From: Desulfobulbaceae bacterium
Lineage (GTDB): Bacteria > Desulfobacterota > Desulfobulbia > Desulfobulbales > Desulfocapsaceae
Direction of reading: 5' to 3'
Length of the DNA stretch: 64,000 nucleotides
Assembly: GCA_011390165.1 (NCBI GenBank)
Contig: JAABSV010000014.1
Span: 1-64,000 of the forward strand
In this document: in pieces, positions 26,069 to 33,880 of the stretch
Numbering within the stretch: position 1 is the stretch's first letter
Layout of the letters: each line of letters opens with the position of its first letter
The notes under the pieces: generated by a model
The model's database searches: none
Told to the model about the DNA's origin: nothing
What the model saw: the letters and a program-made list of their open reading frames with translations, nothing else
Made by a program: the position numbers and the translations under genes

Positions 26069-26381
26069 TGCTTCCTCCGGGGATGTAATACCGTTGCTTG
26101 CAGCCTTTTGCTGCATACCGGTGAACGAGTTTATTTCCGTGTGCCAGGAAAGCACAGTAAGGCGGCAAAAGCAAGTTCTATGTGCGGCAAGAAAGGAAAA
26201 GGCAGGCCCTTTTCAGCCCTTTGCCAACCGCTTGGCGAGGCGGTTTCCAACGCGGCCCCGGTCGTGGCCAGCGGTAGCCAGCCAGGTGGCGGTGGGGGCC
26301 TGCCGGCGGCGGGTTGGCAACGGTTGCTGGTGGCGGTGGTGGTGACGGCAAGGGTGGTTGAGGGGGAGAAGAAAATAGTGG
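26069..26381. other. Divergent intergenic region between nfnA and csp
   Basis: About 310 bases, rich in G and T on the plus strand near 26280-26370 (GGTGGCGGTGGGG, GGTGGCGGTGGTGGTG). No ORF with a credible start was found. It must contain the nfnA promoter, but I see no strong consensus hexamers on the minus strand. Confidence 0.35.
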
Positions 26382-26409
26382 TTGTTTTTTATGGCGGCGA
26401 CGGTATAAA
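26382..26409 (+). promoter_or_regulatory. Candidate csp promoter
   Basis: TTGTTT (26382-26387), a 16-base spacer and TATAAA (26404-26409). The expected start site is near 26416, just before the leader hairpin of the cold-shock gene. Confidence 0.5.
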
Positions 26410-26419
26410 AAAACAAGGT

Positions 26420-26444
26420 GACTTTTTGTGGCTCACAAAAAGTC
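26420..26444 (+). promoter_or_regulatory. Perfect 25-base hairpin in the csp 5' leader
   Basis: GACTTTTTGTG / CACAAAAAGTC, 11 perfect pairs around the loop GCT, placed at the predicted 5' end of the csp mRNA and 34 bases before its ATG. Cold-shock mRNAs often carry temperature-sensitive leader structures, and an operator is the alternative. The pairing is seen; the role is inferred. Confidence 0.5.
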
Positions 26445-26478
26445 GTATAAGCATACCGCGCGAGAAAGGAGTCACGAA

Positions 26479-26679
26479 ATGGCAGAAGGGACAGTGAAAT
26501 GGTTTAACAATTCCAAAGGGTTTGGTTTCATTGAACAGGATGGTGGCAAGGATGTTTTTGTGCACCATTCGGCCATCAAGATGGACGGCTTTCGTTCATT
26601 GACTGAAGGTGATCGGGTGGCCTTTGATATTGTCGATGGCGAAAAGGGGCCGGCGGCGGAAAATGTCGTAAAGATCTGA
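26479..26679 (+). CDS. csp: Cold-shock domain protein
   Basis: 66 aa, the exact length of the CspA family. It has G-T-V-K-W-F-N at the start, RNP1 K-G-F-G-F-I and RNP2 V-F-V-H-H. It is a single OB-fold nucleic-acid chaperone that melts RNA structure. The ATG at 26479 has AAAGGAG eight bases upstream. The frame extends 51 bases further upstream to a GTG-type start, but that part is the leader hairpin. It is closed by a strong terminator at 26715-26753. Confidence 0.95.
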   Translation: MAEGTVKWFNNSKGFGFIEQDGGKDVFVHHSAIKMDGFRSLTEGDRVAFDIVDGEKGPAAENVVKI

Positions 26680-26714
26680 TTCCTTTTTATCCGGTAAACA
26701 CGGACCGGCGAACC

Positions 26715-26753
26715 AGCGCCATGGAAACGGTGAGTTTTCATGGCGCTTTTTTT
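26715..26753 (+). terminator. Intrinsic terminator of csp
   Basis: AGCGCCATGGAAAC / GTTTTCATGGCGCT forms a 14-position stem with one mismatch and a 5-base loop, followed by seven or more T residues. Confidence 0.9.
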
Positions 26754-26772
26754 GTAAACGTTCCCCGGTATG

Positions 26773-26855
26773 GAGCAAAAGATCGCACAACCCGGAGTGT
26801 ACCCGTTGAGGCGGTGCTGCAGGTTCGTTCAGGCGGGCAGCCGAGCTGGAGTTGG
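26773..26855. repeat. Dispersed intergenic repeat, copy 1
   Basis: The 57 bases from 26799 match 62475-62531 at 45 of 57 positions without gaps (shared cores GTACCCGTT, TTCGTTCAGGC, GCCGAGC, GAGTTGG). The similarity continues about 25 bases upstream (GCAAAA ... AACCCGGA). Both copies are intergenic. Confidence 0.6.
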
Positions 26856-26948
26856 CTCTCTCAGTTGACCTGAGCGGACCCAAATATGAGGTGCTGGTGA
26901 GCGGGGACTCTTTTTTTGCCGACAAAGACGGAGGGGGGGAGGGCGCCG

Positions 26949-27782
26949 ATGGCTGGAAATCTGAAAGAGGCGCTGTGCCAATTCCTCGACGCCGACGAAC
27001 TGGCTCAGCTGAACCGGGCCTTTGAGCTGATCGGTGATATCGCCGTGATTGCCATTCCGCCGGTCCTCAAGAAACATCAGCAGCGAATCGCCGCCGCCCT
27101 TCTTGCCGCCAACCGGCGGATCAGGGTGGTGGCAACACCCACCGGCGTCCATGCCGGCGAGTACCGCACCCGCCCGCTACGGGTGGTAGCCGGTGAACAG
27201 CGGTTGGAAACGGAAACGAGAGAGCACGGGGTTCGCCTGTGGGTCGATCTCGCCCGGGTTTACTACTCGGCCCGCAGTGGTCAGGAGAGAAGGCGGATCG
27301 CCAACCTGGTCGGTCCGGGCGAGTCGGTTCTGGTGCTCTTCTCCGGGGTCGCACCCTACCCTTTGGTGATTGCCGCCCATGCCCGGCCACGGCTGGTGGT
27401 CGGCATCGAAAAAAATCCCGATGCCCATCACTGTGCCCTGGAGAGTCTGCGCCGTAACCGACGACTGCAAAACGTTCATCTCCGCCAAGGCGACGCGGCT
27501 GGGCCGGCCAGTTCGTTCGCCGCTGGTTTCGACCGGGTTCTCCTTCCCCTGCCGGGGGGGGCGGAACCATTTCTGCCGGTGGCGCTTGCCGCTCTCCGGC
27601 AGACGGGTTGGCTCCATTTCTACGATATGCAAAGTTCGGGGCAGGAAGGGGAATCGGTGGCCAGGCTCACCGCCGCCTGTGCCGCAGCCGGCAGAAAAAT
27701 TACCGCAACGACGGTTACCCGTTGCGGCCACTGCGCACCGCAGCTCTACCGGCTTTGTGTCGATGCCCGGATCGAGGGTTGA
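26949..27782 (+). CDS. Trm5/TYW2-like class I SAM methyltransferase
   Basis: 277 aa from the ATG at 26949 (GGAGGGGGGGAGG upstream). The N-terminal part has I-G-D-I-A-V-I, then the T-G-V-H-A-G-E-Y-R and Y-Y-S-A-R-S-G-Q-E-R-R-R-I-A segments. The methyltransferase core has V-L-V-L-F-S-G-V-A-P-Y, a G-I-E-K-N-P-D-A motif and a Q-G-D-A-A motif. This is the Met-10+ (Trm5/TYW2) fold that makes m1G37 or wyosine intermediates in archaeal and eukaryotic tRNA. Bacteria normally use the unrelated TrmD. The N-x-P catalytic motif of Trm5 is replaced by L-L-P-L-P, so the reaction may differ. It sits between csp and an RNase-like gene. Confidence 0.72.
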   Translation: MAGNLKEALCQFLDADELAQLNRAFELIGDIAVIAIPPVLKKHQQRIAAALLAANRRIRVVATPTGVHAGEYRTRPLRVVAGEQRLETETREHGVRLWVDLARVYYSARSGQERRRIANLVGPGESVLVLFSGVAPYPLVIAAHARPRLVVGIEKNPDAHHCALESLRRNRRLQNVHLRQGDAAGPASSFAAGFDRVLLPLPGGAEPFLPVALAALRQTGWLHFYDMQSSGQEGESVARLTAACAAAGRKITATTVTRCGHCAPQLYRLCVDARIEG

Positions 27783-27923
27783 GCCGGCCCCGGCCGCCAC
27801 CGGAAAAAGCCTGTCCAGCGGGCCGGTTGCGGTTGAGTTTTTGCCTTACCCCTGTTATGAAGCAGCCAGGCTGGCAGCTCGCCGATCAGGCCACCCCATT
27901 CCACCCTCTACCCAGGAGCAGCC

Positions 27924-29501
27924 ATGCATCTCAGTTTTTACGGGGCAACCCAGGAGGTGACCGGGTCTTTTCACACCCTGACCACCGACCACGACACCAT
28001 TCTCCTGGACTGCGGACTTTTCCAGGGGCGGCGCAAGGAGGCCGAAGCCAAGAACCGGGTGCTGCCGGTCGATCCGGCCCTCTTCACCAATGTAATCCTC
28101 TCGCACGCCCACATCGACCACTCCGGCCGCCTGCCGATGCTGCCGAAAAACGGCTTCCGTGGCCAGGTCTTCTGCTCCCGGGCCACCGCCCATGCCTGTC
28201 GCTACCTCCTGGAGGATTCGGCCAAGATCCAGGAAGGGGACGCTGCCTATATCAACTACAAGACGGCCAGGAATTTCCTCGCCGAGGTTGCCGCCGGCGG
28301 CGGCAAAAGCAAGTTGAGCAAGGATCGGCTGAAAGAAATTCGCACTCTGCTCAAATCGGGCGACCACGACCTGCGCAAGGAGGTGATAGAAAAGCTCCTC
28401 CACGAGCACCGCCTGGAACTGATCCGCCCCCTCTACTCCCTCACCGATGTCGAGGTGGCCCTCGACCACTTTCACGGCATCCCCTTTCAGGAGACGGTGG
28501 CAATCGGCCGGGATCTTGACTGCACCTTCTACGTCGCCGGCCATATCCTTGGCTCGGCAATGTCTCTGCTCCAGTACCGGCAGGGAGAGAGGACCAGAAC
28601 CGTGCTCTATTCCGGCGATGTTGGCCGCTTTGACAAGCCGATCATCAAGGATCCCTGCCTCGACTTTGCGCCGGAACACCGCGAAATCGATCTGCTGATC
28701 ATGGAGAGCACCTACGGCAACCGCTTCCATGAGCCGGTGGTCGATATGAAACCGCTGTTGAAGAAGGTACTTCTGGAAACCTTTGCCCGCGGCGGTTCAG
28801 TGATCGTACCGGCTTTCGCCTATGGCCGCACCCAGGAGTTGATCTACTTTCTCCACGAACTCTATATGGCCGGGGAGGTGCCGCCGATGCCGGTATGGGT
28901 GGACAGCCCGCTGGCAACCAAACTGACCCAGGTCTTCGGGGAACACCCGGAAACCTATGACACCGATACCCAGGCCACTTTTCTCAGCCAGGGGCTGAAC
29001 CCCTTCGATTTTCAACAGCTTGGTTTCGTCCAGAGCGTTCAGGAGTCGATGGCCCTCAACCGGGAGAGCAGATCGCATGTGGTGCTGGCCGGCGCCGGAA
29101 TGTGCGAGGGGGGGCGGATCCTCCACCACCTTCGCCACAAGATCCACGACGCCCGCAATACCCTCCTTATCGTCGGCTTCATGGCCCAGCATACCTTTGG
29201 TCGGCTGCTCCAGGTGAAGGGGGAGGCCTATGCCGCCGCCGGTCGTCAGGGGCCGGCCCCACTGGTGCGTTTTTACAACAAGGAGTATCCGCTTCGCGCC
29301 GAGGTGGTCACCCTTGGCGGTTTCAGTGCCCACGGCGACCAGCGGGAGCTGACTCGGGTGATCGAGGAGTCTGGCCTGAAGATCAAAAAAATTGCCCTGG
29401 TCCATGGTGAAGAGGAGCAAAGCCGTTCCTTTGCCGAACACCTCCGGGGACGTGGGCATGAGGTGGTGGTCCCCCGTCACGGGCAGAGTCTGCTTCTGTA
29501 G
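27924..29501 (+). CDS. MBL-fold/beta-CASP RNase-like metallohydrolase
   Basis: 525 aa. The N-terminus has S-H-A-H-I-D-H-S-G (His61, His63, Asp65, His66), the zinc site of metallo-beta-lactamase-fold nucleases. The middle has G-D-V-G-R and the beta-CASP insert (A-F-A-Y-G-R-T-Q-E). The C-terminus has the RMMBL region with G-G-F-S-A-H-G-D-Q-x-E-L and V-H-G-E. This is the bacterial CPSF73-like/YsiA group, expected to cut or trim RNA in the cytosol. All metal ligands are visible. The ATG follows CAGGAGCAGCC. A terminator-like hairpin follows at 29542. Confidence 0.9.
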   Translation: MHLSFYGATQEVTGSFHTLTTDHDTILLDCGLFQGRRKEAEAKNRVLPVDPALFTNVILSHAHIDHSGRLPMLPKNGFRGQVFCSRATAHACRYLLEDSAKIQEGDAAYINYKTARNFLAEVAAGGGKSKLSKDRLKEIRTLLKSGDHDLRKEVIEKLLHEHRLELIRPLYSLTDVEVALDHFHGIPFQETVAIGRDLDCTFYVAGHILGSAMSLLQYRQGERTRTVLYSGDVGRFDKPIIKDPCLDFAPEHREIDLLIMESTYGNRFHEPVVDMKPLLKKVLLETFARGGSVIVPAFAYGRTQELIYFLHELYMAGEVPPMPVWVDSPLATKLTQVFGEHPETYDTDTQATFLSQGLNPFDFQQLGFVQSVQESMALNRESRSHVVLAGAGMCEGGRILHHLRHKIHDARNTLLIVGFMAQHTFGRLLQVKGEAYAAAGRQGPAPLVRFYNKEYPLRAEVVTLGGFSAHGDQRELTRVIEESGLKIKKIALVHGEEEQSRSFAEHLRGRGHEVVVPRHGQSLLL

Positions 29502-29541
29502 AAGAAGGGTGTCGGCCCGGGGTATCGACCCGGGGGCTCGG

Positions 29542-29588
29542 TTGGGGCGGAAGGGGGAGCGCTTTGCCCCCCAATGCGGTCTTTTTTT
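29542..29588 (+). terminator. Probable intrinsic terminator after the beta-CASP gene
   Basis: TTGGGG (29542) pairs with CCCCAA (about 29569-29574) around a GC-rich loop, and a T7 run lies at 29582-29588. A second hairpin of CCCGGG-type inverted repeats lies just upstream (29518-29535). Confidence 0.5.
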
Positions 29589-29732
29589 GTTGAACAGGAT
29601 GCAAATAGGGCTATAACCAGAAAAACAGCCCAGCCGGCTACGGCAGATTTCCCCTTGGTGAACCGGTAAGCAGGGCAGTTCCCGAAGCAGGTTGTCAACC
29701 AACTCTTAAAACCATTTTTTTGGAGGTTACCG

Positions 29733-29930
29733 ATGGCACAGAAGGTCACCCTGGACGAAGCGGAGTGCATAGGCTGCCAGAGCTGTATCGAGCTTTGTCC
29801 CGATGTCTTCGGTTTTGACGACGAGACGGAAAAGGCCTATGTCTACGAGCAGTATACCGGTGAGGAGGAGTGTATCGAAGACGCCGCCGCCGCCTGTCCG
29901 GTCGACTGTATCGAGGTCGAGGAGGAGTAG
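29733..29930 (+). CDS. Monocluster [4Fe-4S] ferredoxin
   Basis: 65 aa, very acidic. Cys12, Cys15, Cys18, Cys22, Cys47 and Cys55 match the spacing of Desulfovibrio gigas ferredoxin (8, 11, 14, 18, 42, 50). By analogy the cluster ligands are 12, 15, 18 and 55, with 22-47 as a possible disulfide. An extra Cys59 is present. It is a soluble one-electron carrier that could serve NfnAB or the downstream U32 protein. TTGGAGG precedes the ATG by six bases. Its stop is one base from the U32 gene, so the two are co-translated. Confidence 0.93.
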   Translation: MAQKVTLDEAECIGCQSCIELCPDVFGFDDETEKAYVYEQYTGEEECIEDAAAACPVDCIEVEEE

Positions 29931-29931
29931 C

Positions 29932-31845
29932 TTGTGCCCGGTCGGTGGCAGGTCGGAAAACTGCTTGCCGCCCCCCTCCCCCTGGCCGCTGGAACTGCTG
30001 GCTCCGGCGGCCGACCTCAACTGCGGCCTGGCCGCCCTCGACCACGGGGCCGATGCGGTCTACATCGGTGGGCCCCGTTTCGGTGCCAGAGCTGCCGCCG
30101 GTAACAGCCTTGCCGACATTGAACGGCTGGTGGAACGGGCCCACGCCTTCGGGGCAAGGGTCTACGTTGCCCTCAATACCCTGCTGAGCGATGCCGAACT
30201 GGCGGAGGCCGTCGAACTGGCGCACCAGTGCCACCGGATAGGGGTGGATGCCCTGATCATCCAGGACATGGGGCTGCTGGAGGCGGATCTCCCCCCCATC
30301 GCCCTGCACGCCTCCACCCAGATGGACAACCGGCTGCCGGCAAAAATTCGTTTCCTTGAGGAGGTCGGCCTGAGCCAGGTGGTGCTGGCGCGGGAACTGA
30401 GCCTCGCCGAGATTGGTCGGATCCGGGCCGCCACGACCCTGCCGCTGGAGTTTTTCGTCCACGGTTCTCTCTGTGTTTCCTACAGCGGCCGGTGCTATAT
30501 CAGCGAACTGCAGGCCGGGCGCTCCGCCAACCGCGGCGAATGCGCCCAGTACTGTCGCCACCGCTACACTCTCCATGACCGGCAGGGTCGGGTGCTGGCC
30601 CGGGATCGCTATCTCCTCAGCCTGAAAGACCTTGACCTCTCTGCCCATCTCCGTGCCCTGATCGATGCGGGGATCAGCTCATTCAAGATCGAGGGCCGCC
30701 TGAAGGAGAGCAACTACGTCAAAAATGTCACCGCCCACTACCGGCTAGCCCTCGACCGGTTGCTTGCCGCCGACCCCGCTCTTCGCCGCGCCTCGTCCGG
30801 GCAGTGTCGCTTCAGCTTCACTCCTAACCCGGAAAAGAGCTTTCACCGGGGCGGAACCGACTACTTTCTCCGGGGCGGACGACGGACCCCCGGAGCGATC
30901 GACAGCCCCAAGGCCACCGGTGAACTGCTTGGCCGGGTGGTCGGGGCGGGTAAGGGTTTTTGTACCCTCGACAGTGCCGTCGCGGTGAACAACGGTGACG
31001 GGCTCTGCTACTTTGACTGGCAACAGGAACTGGTCGGGATGCGGGTCAACCGGGTTGAAGGCAGGCGGATCTATCTCTATCAGACGGCTCCGCCGCCAGC
31101 CGGTACCCTGCTGTACCGCAATCTCGATACCGCCTTTAACCGCCTTCTGGCGGCAAGTTCCGGTTGCCGCCGCCTCTCTCTCAAGCTGAGCCTGCAACAG
31201 GTCGGGGATGCGCTGCAGCTGTCTCTGGTTGACGAAGAGGGGATCGCCTCAGAGACCGAGCTGGCCGCGCCGCCGGCAGTTGCCCGGCAGCCCGGCAGTG
31301 CCGCCGCCCTGGCCGAACTGGCCGAAAGGCAGCTGCGCAAATGCGGCGGGACAATCTTTACCGTCGGCGATGTGCAGCTGCAGCTGGATGCCCGCTGCCA
31401 CTACCCGGTCGCCCTTTTTAACGAGTTGCGCCGGCAGGCCTTTGCCAACCACCTGGCAGTGCGGCTGCACCGGCACCGACCCGGCCCGGTAGAGCGTCCG
31501 GCCAACGCCTTCCCCTGGCCTGTGCCAACGCTCAGCTATCGGGACAATATCACCAACAGCTCTGCCCTGGCCTTTTTCCGCCGTCATGGAGTGGTCGCCA
31601 TCGATCCAGCCGGTCTTGAGGCGACATCGGCCGCCGATTGTGCCCTGATGACCTGCAGATACTGTCTCAGGGCGCAGTTGCAACTCTGCCCGGGCGTACG
31701 GTCTCTCCCCGGAACCGACCCCGGAACCGACGCGCCGCCCTTACTCCTCGCCGACAGGCACGAACAGTATGAGCTGCGCTTCGATTGCCGTGCCTGCCGG
31801 ATGACCCTCCATTGCCTTCCACCGGAAGGTGTCTCCAAAGGTTGA
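29932..31845 (+). CDS. U32 family protein, RlhA-like (23S rRNA hydroxylation candidate)
   Basis: 637 aa from a TTG at 29932, one base after the ferredoxin stop and with GGAGGAG five bases upstream. The frame is open further upstream only as overlap with ferredoxin. The start gives L-E-L-L-A-P-A-A-D-L at the right place for U32 proteins. The U32 signature F-V-H-G-S-L-C-V-S-Y-S-G-R-C is intact, followed by R-G-E-C-A-Q-Y-C-R and F-K-I-E-G-R-L-K. The C-terminal half is the DUF3656/collagenase-like part. Length and domain order match RlhA (YdcP), which hydroxylates C2501 of 23S rRNA with help from Fe-S proteins. The adjacent ferredoxin fits that need. The function is inferred; U32 also includes TrhP/UbiU relatives. 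Confidence 0.83.
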   Translation: MCPVGGRSENCLPPPSPWPLELLAPAADLNCGLAALDHGADAVYIGGPRFGARAAAGNSLADIERLVERAHAFGARVYVALNTLLSDAELAEAVELAHQCHRIGVDALIIQDMGLLEADLPPIALHASTQMDNRLPAKIRFLEEVGLSQVVLARELSLAEIGRIRAATTLPLEFFVHGSLCVSYSGRCYISELQAGRSANRGECAQYCRHRYTLHDRQGRVLARDRYLLSLKDLDLSAHLRALIDAGISSFKIEGRLKESNYVKNVTAHYRLALDRLLAADPALRRASSGQCRFSFTPNPEKSFHRGGTDYFLRGGRRTPGAIDSPKATGELLGRVVGAGKGFCTLDSAVAVNNGDGLCYFDWQQELVGMRVNRVEGRRIYLYQTAPPPAGTLLYRNLDTAFNRLLAASSGCRRLSLKLSLQQVGDALQLSLVDEEGIASETELAAPPAVARQPGSAAALAELAERQLRKCGGTIFTVGDVQLQLDARCHYPVALFNELRRQAFANHLAVRLHRHRPGPVERPANAFPWPVPTLSYRDNITNSSALAFFRRHGVVAIDPAGLEATSAADCALMTCRYCLRAQLQLCPGVRSLPGTDPGTDAPPLLLADRHEQYELRFDCRACRMTLHCLPPEGVSKG

Positions 31846-32020
31846 AGCACCTCCCCGGGCGGACTTTTTCACCATCCTCCCTCCCTTCTCCCCCTCTTTC
31901 CTCCGTCTGGCTTGTCCTTTTCTCCCAGCTGTTGAAGAGCTGGGTTGGTTGCTTCGAAAAATGCTTTTCTGTTCGTGCTCCGGAGAACTCCATGGGCCGG
32001 AGGCAGTTCCGTTAAAGAAC

Positions 32021-32047
32021 TTGACAGATAGTATGTGTTGATGTAAT
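32021..32047 (+). promoter_or_regulatory. Candidate promoter upstream of proVWX
   Basis: A perfect TTGACA (32021-32026) is followed after 15 bases by TGTAAT (32042-32047, five of six). The surroundings are strongly AT-rich (about 32030-32100). The short spacer lowers confidence. The terminator-like hairpin at 32111-32171 would lie in the transcript. Confidence 0.4.
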
Positions 32048-32110
32048 TTTGTATAAAATTAGTTTATTTAATTTAGTTTGTTGAAAAATACTATGGCGTA
32101 ATTGAAAGCC

Positions 32111-32171
32111 AACCTCTCCCAGCCCCTAAATATCCCCTTCTTTGCAAGGGGAGCGGAGGTTTCGTTTTTTT
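32111..32171 (+). terminator. Terminator-like hairpin between the U32 gene and proV
   Basis: AACCTC (32111) pairs with GAGGTT, and within it CCCCTT pairs with AAGGGG. A T-rich tail with seven T residues ends at 32171. It could end the ferredoxin-U32 transcript or attenuate a transcript from 32021. Confidence 0.55.
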
Positions 32172-32455
32172 GCGTCTGCCTCCCGAGTGCCCGGCGTCTA
32201 TATATTGGCCCTACGACGTACTGGGCCTACAAAGTAAGATTGCCGAAAATTACCGGAAGTCGCAGCCAGGAAGCCACAGCCGATTAGAAAGAAGGAAGAG
32301 TGACGGGATACCGGTCCTCAACCGTGGTGGTATGCGTCTCGATCGGTCTGCACTGTGACGGCATCGTCCCAGGCAGGACTGGTCGGAGCAACCGCCAAAG
32401 GGAAGGCCGGTCAGCCGGGAGATCATGATTTGTCTATAACGAGACGGTGCAAATA
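32172..32455 (+). promoter_or_regulatory. Long leader of proVWX with inverted repeats
   Basis: About 280 bases without a credible ORF. Several local inverted repeats are visible, such as ACCGGT-like and CCC-GGC / GCCGGG pairs (around 32368 and 32420). The stretch GGACTGGTCGGAG ... GCCGGGAGA recalls pieces of ykkC-type leaders but lacks a full consensus, so I do not name a riboswitch. Confidence 0.3.
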
Positions 32456-33736
32456 ATGGAAAAAATTGAAATACGCAACCTCTATAAGATTTTTGGAGAC
32501 GACCCGAAAATCGGCATCAAAATGCTGCGGGAGGGGAAGAGCAAAGAGGAGATATACGAAAAGACCGGCATGACCGTCGGGGTTCATGATGCCAGCTTTA
32601 CCATCAACAGCGGCGAAATCTTCGTGGTGATGGGGCTCTCCGGCTCGGGAAAATCAACCCTCGTACGCCTATTAAACCGTTTGATCGAGCCGACCTCTGG
32701 TGAGGTCCTGGTGGACGGCGTGGATGTGTTGAAGATGGGCCGGGCGGAGCTGGTGGCCTTCCGGCGCCAGAAGACCTGCATGGTCTTCCAGTCCTTTGCC
32801 CTGCTGCCGCAGATGACCGTGGCCGAAAATGTCGCATTTGGTCTGGAACTCTCCGGTATGGCCAAAGAGCAGCGGCTGGAACGGGCCGGTGATGCCCTGC
32901 GCCAGGTAGGGCTGGAAGGTTGGGAAAATGCCTATCCCAGTGAGTTGAGCGGCGGAATGCAGCAGCGGGTGGGGATTGCCCGGGGCCTGGCGGTAGACCC
33001 GGAAATAATGTTGATGGATGAGGCCTTCTCGGCCCTCGACCCGCTGATCCGCACCGAGATGCAGGACCAACTGCTCAATCTTCAGGACCAGCACGAGCGG
33101 ACGGTGGTCTTCATCTCCCACGATCTCGACGAGGCCCTCCGGATCGGCGACCGGATCGCCATCATGGAGGGAGGGCGGATTGTCCAGGTCGGCACACCGG
33201 AAGAGATTCTGCAAAACCCAGCCGACGACTATGTCCGCGCCTTCTTCCGAGGGGTTGACCCGACCGGGGTGATCACTGCCGGCGACATTGCCCGGGACAA
33301 CCAGCCGACGGTAATCTGGCACAGCCCCTCTGGCCGGATTCGTTCCACTCTGGAAATGCTCAACAATCTGGACCGCGAGTTTGCCTATGTCCTCGACTCC
33401 GCCCACCGCTTCCATGGCGTGGTTTCCACCGATTCCCTGCGGGAGCTGATGGAGCGGAAGAATGGCCAAGCCAATATCAAGGATGCCTTTATCCGGGAGG
33501 CCCTGGCGGTTGGGACCCAGGAGTGCCTCCATGATATTCTCCCGGAGGTCGCCTCACATCCCTGGCCGGTACCGGTGGTGGATGAAGGCAATACGTACCG
33601 GGGGGTGGTGTCGAAAAACCGCTTTCTCCGGACCCTCTACCGGGCGGAGAACAGCTCCTCTTCTGAACCCTCTCTGATTGAGCAACCCGGGGATGCCCAA
33701 CTGGAGCCGGCTGATGCCGGAGCGGGGGCTGGATGA
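32456..33736 (+). CDS. proV: Glycine betaine/proline ABC transporter ATP-binding protein
   Basis: 426 aa from the ATG at 32456 (a GTG at 32447 is also in frame; the ribosome site is weak). It has Walker A G-L-S-G-S-G-K-S-T, signature L-S-G-G-M-Q-Q-R, Walker B I-M-L-M-D-E-A-F-S-A-L-D and the switch His in F-I-S-H-D. The N-terminal extension with K-I-F-G and the K-T-G-M-T-V-G-V motif is specific for ProV/OpuAA. The C-terminal 130 residues or so are a CBS pair, the ionic-strength sensor in this family. It energises osmolyte uptake with ProW and ProX. Confidence 0.96.
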   Translation: MEKIEIRNLYKIFGDDPKIGIKMLREGKSKEEIYEKTGMTVGVHDASFTINSGEIFVVMGLSGSGKSTLVRLLNRLIEPTSGEVLVDGVDVLKMGRAELVAFRRQKTCMVFQSFALLPQMTVAENVAFGLELSGMAKEQRLERAGDALRQVGLEGWENAYPSELSGGMQQRVGIARGLAVDPEIMLMDEAFSALDPLIRTEMQDQLLNLQDQHERTVVFISHDLDEALRIGDRIAIMEGGRIVQVGTPEEILQNPADDYVRAFFRGVDPTGVITAGDIARDNQPTVIWHSPSGRIRSTLEMLNNLDREFAYVLDSAHRFHGVVSTDSLRELMERKNGQANIKDAFIREALAVGTQECLHDILPEVASHPWPVPVVDEGNTYRGVVSKNRFLRTLYRAENSSSSEPSLIEQPGDAQLEPADAGAGAG

Positions 33737-33880
33737 TCTTCATCACTCTCGCCGGGCAGATTGACCGGCAGTCGGTTCCGCCGCGCCGGGCTGGATTCGC
33801 TCCGGCCGAAAAGAGAGAATCGTACCGCCTCCCCTTGGTATGCCGGGAGACAAAGCGGAGTATTGTTAAGGAGCGCACCA

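Noticed and set aside
32370-32430. Cobalamin or guanidine (ykkC) riboswitch
   Set aside because: Only fragments (AAAGGGAAGGCCGGT, GGACTGGTCGGAG, GCCGGGAGA) resemble them; the order and remaining conserved boxes are missing.
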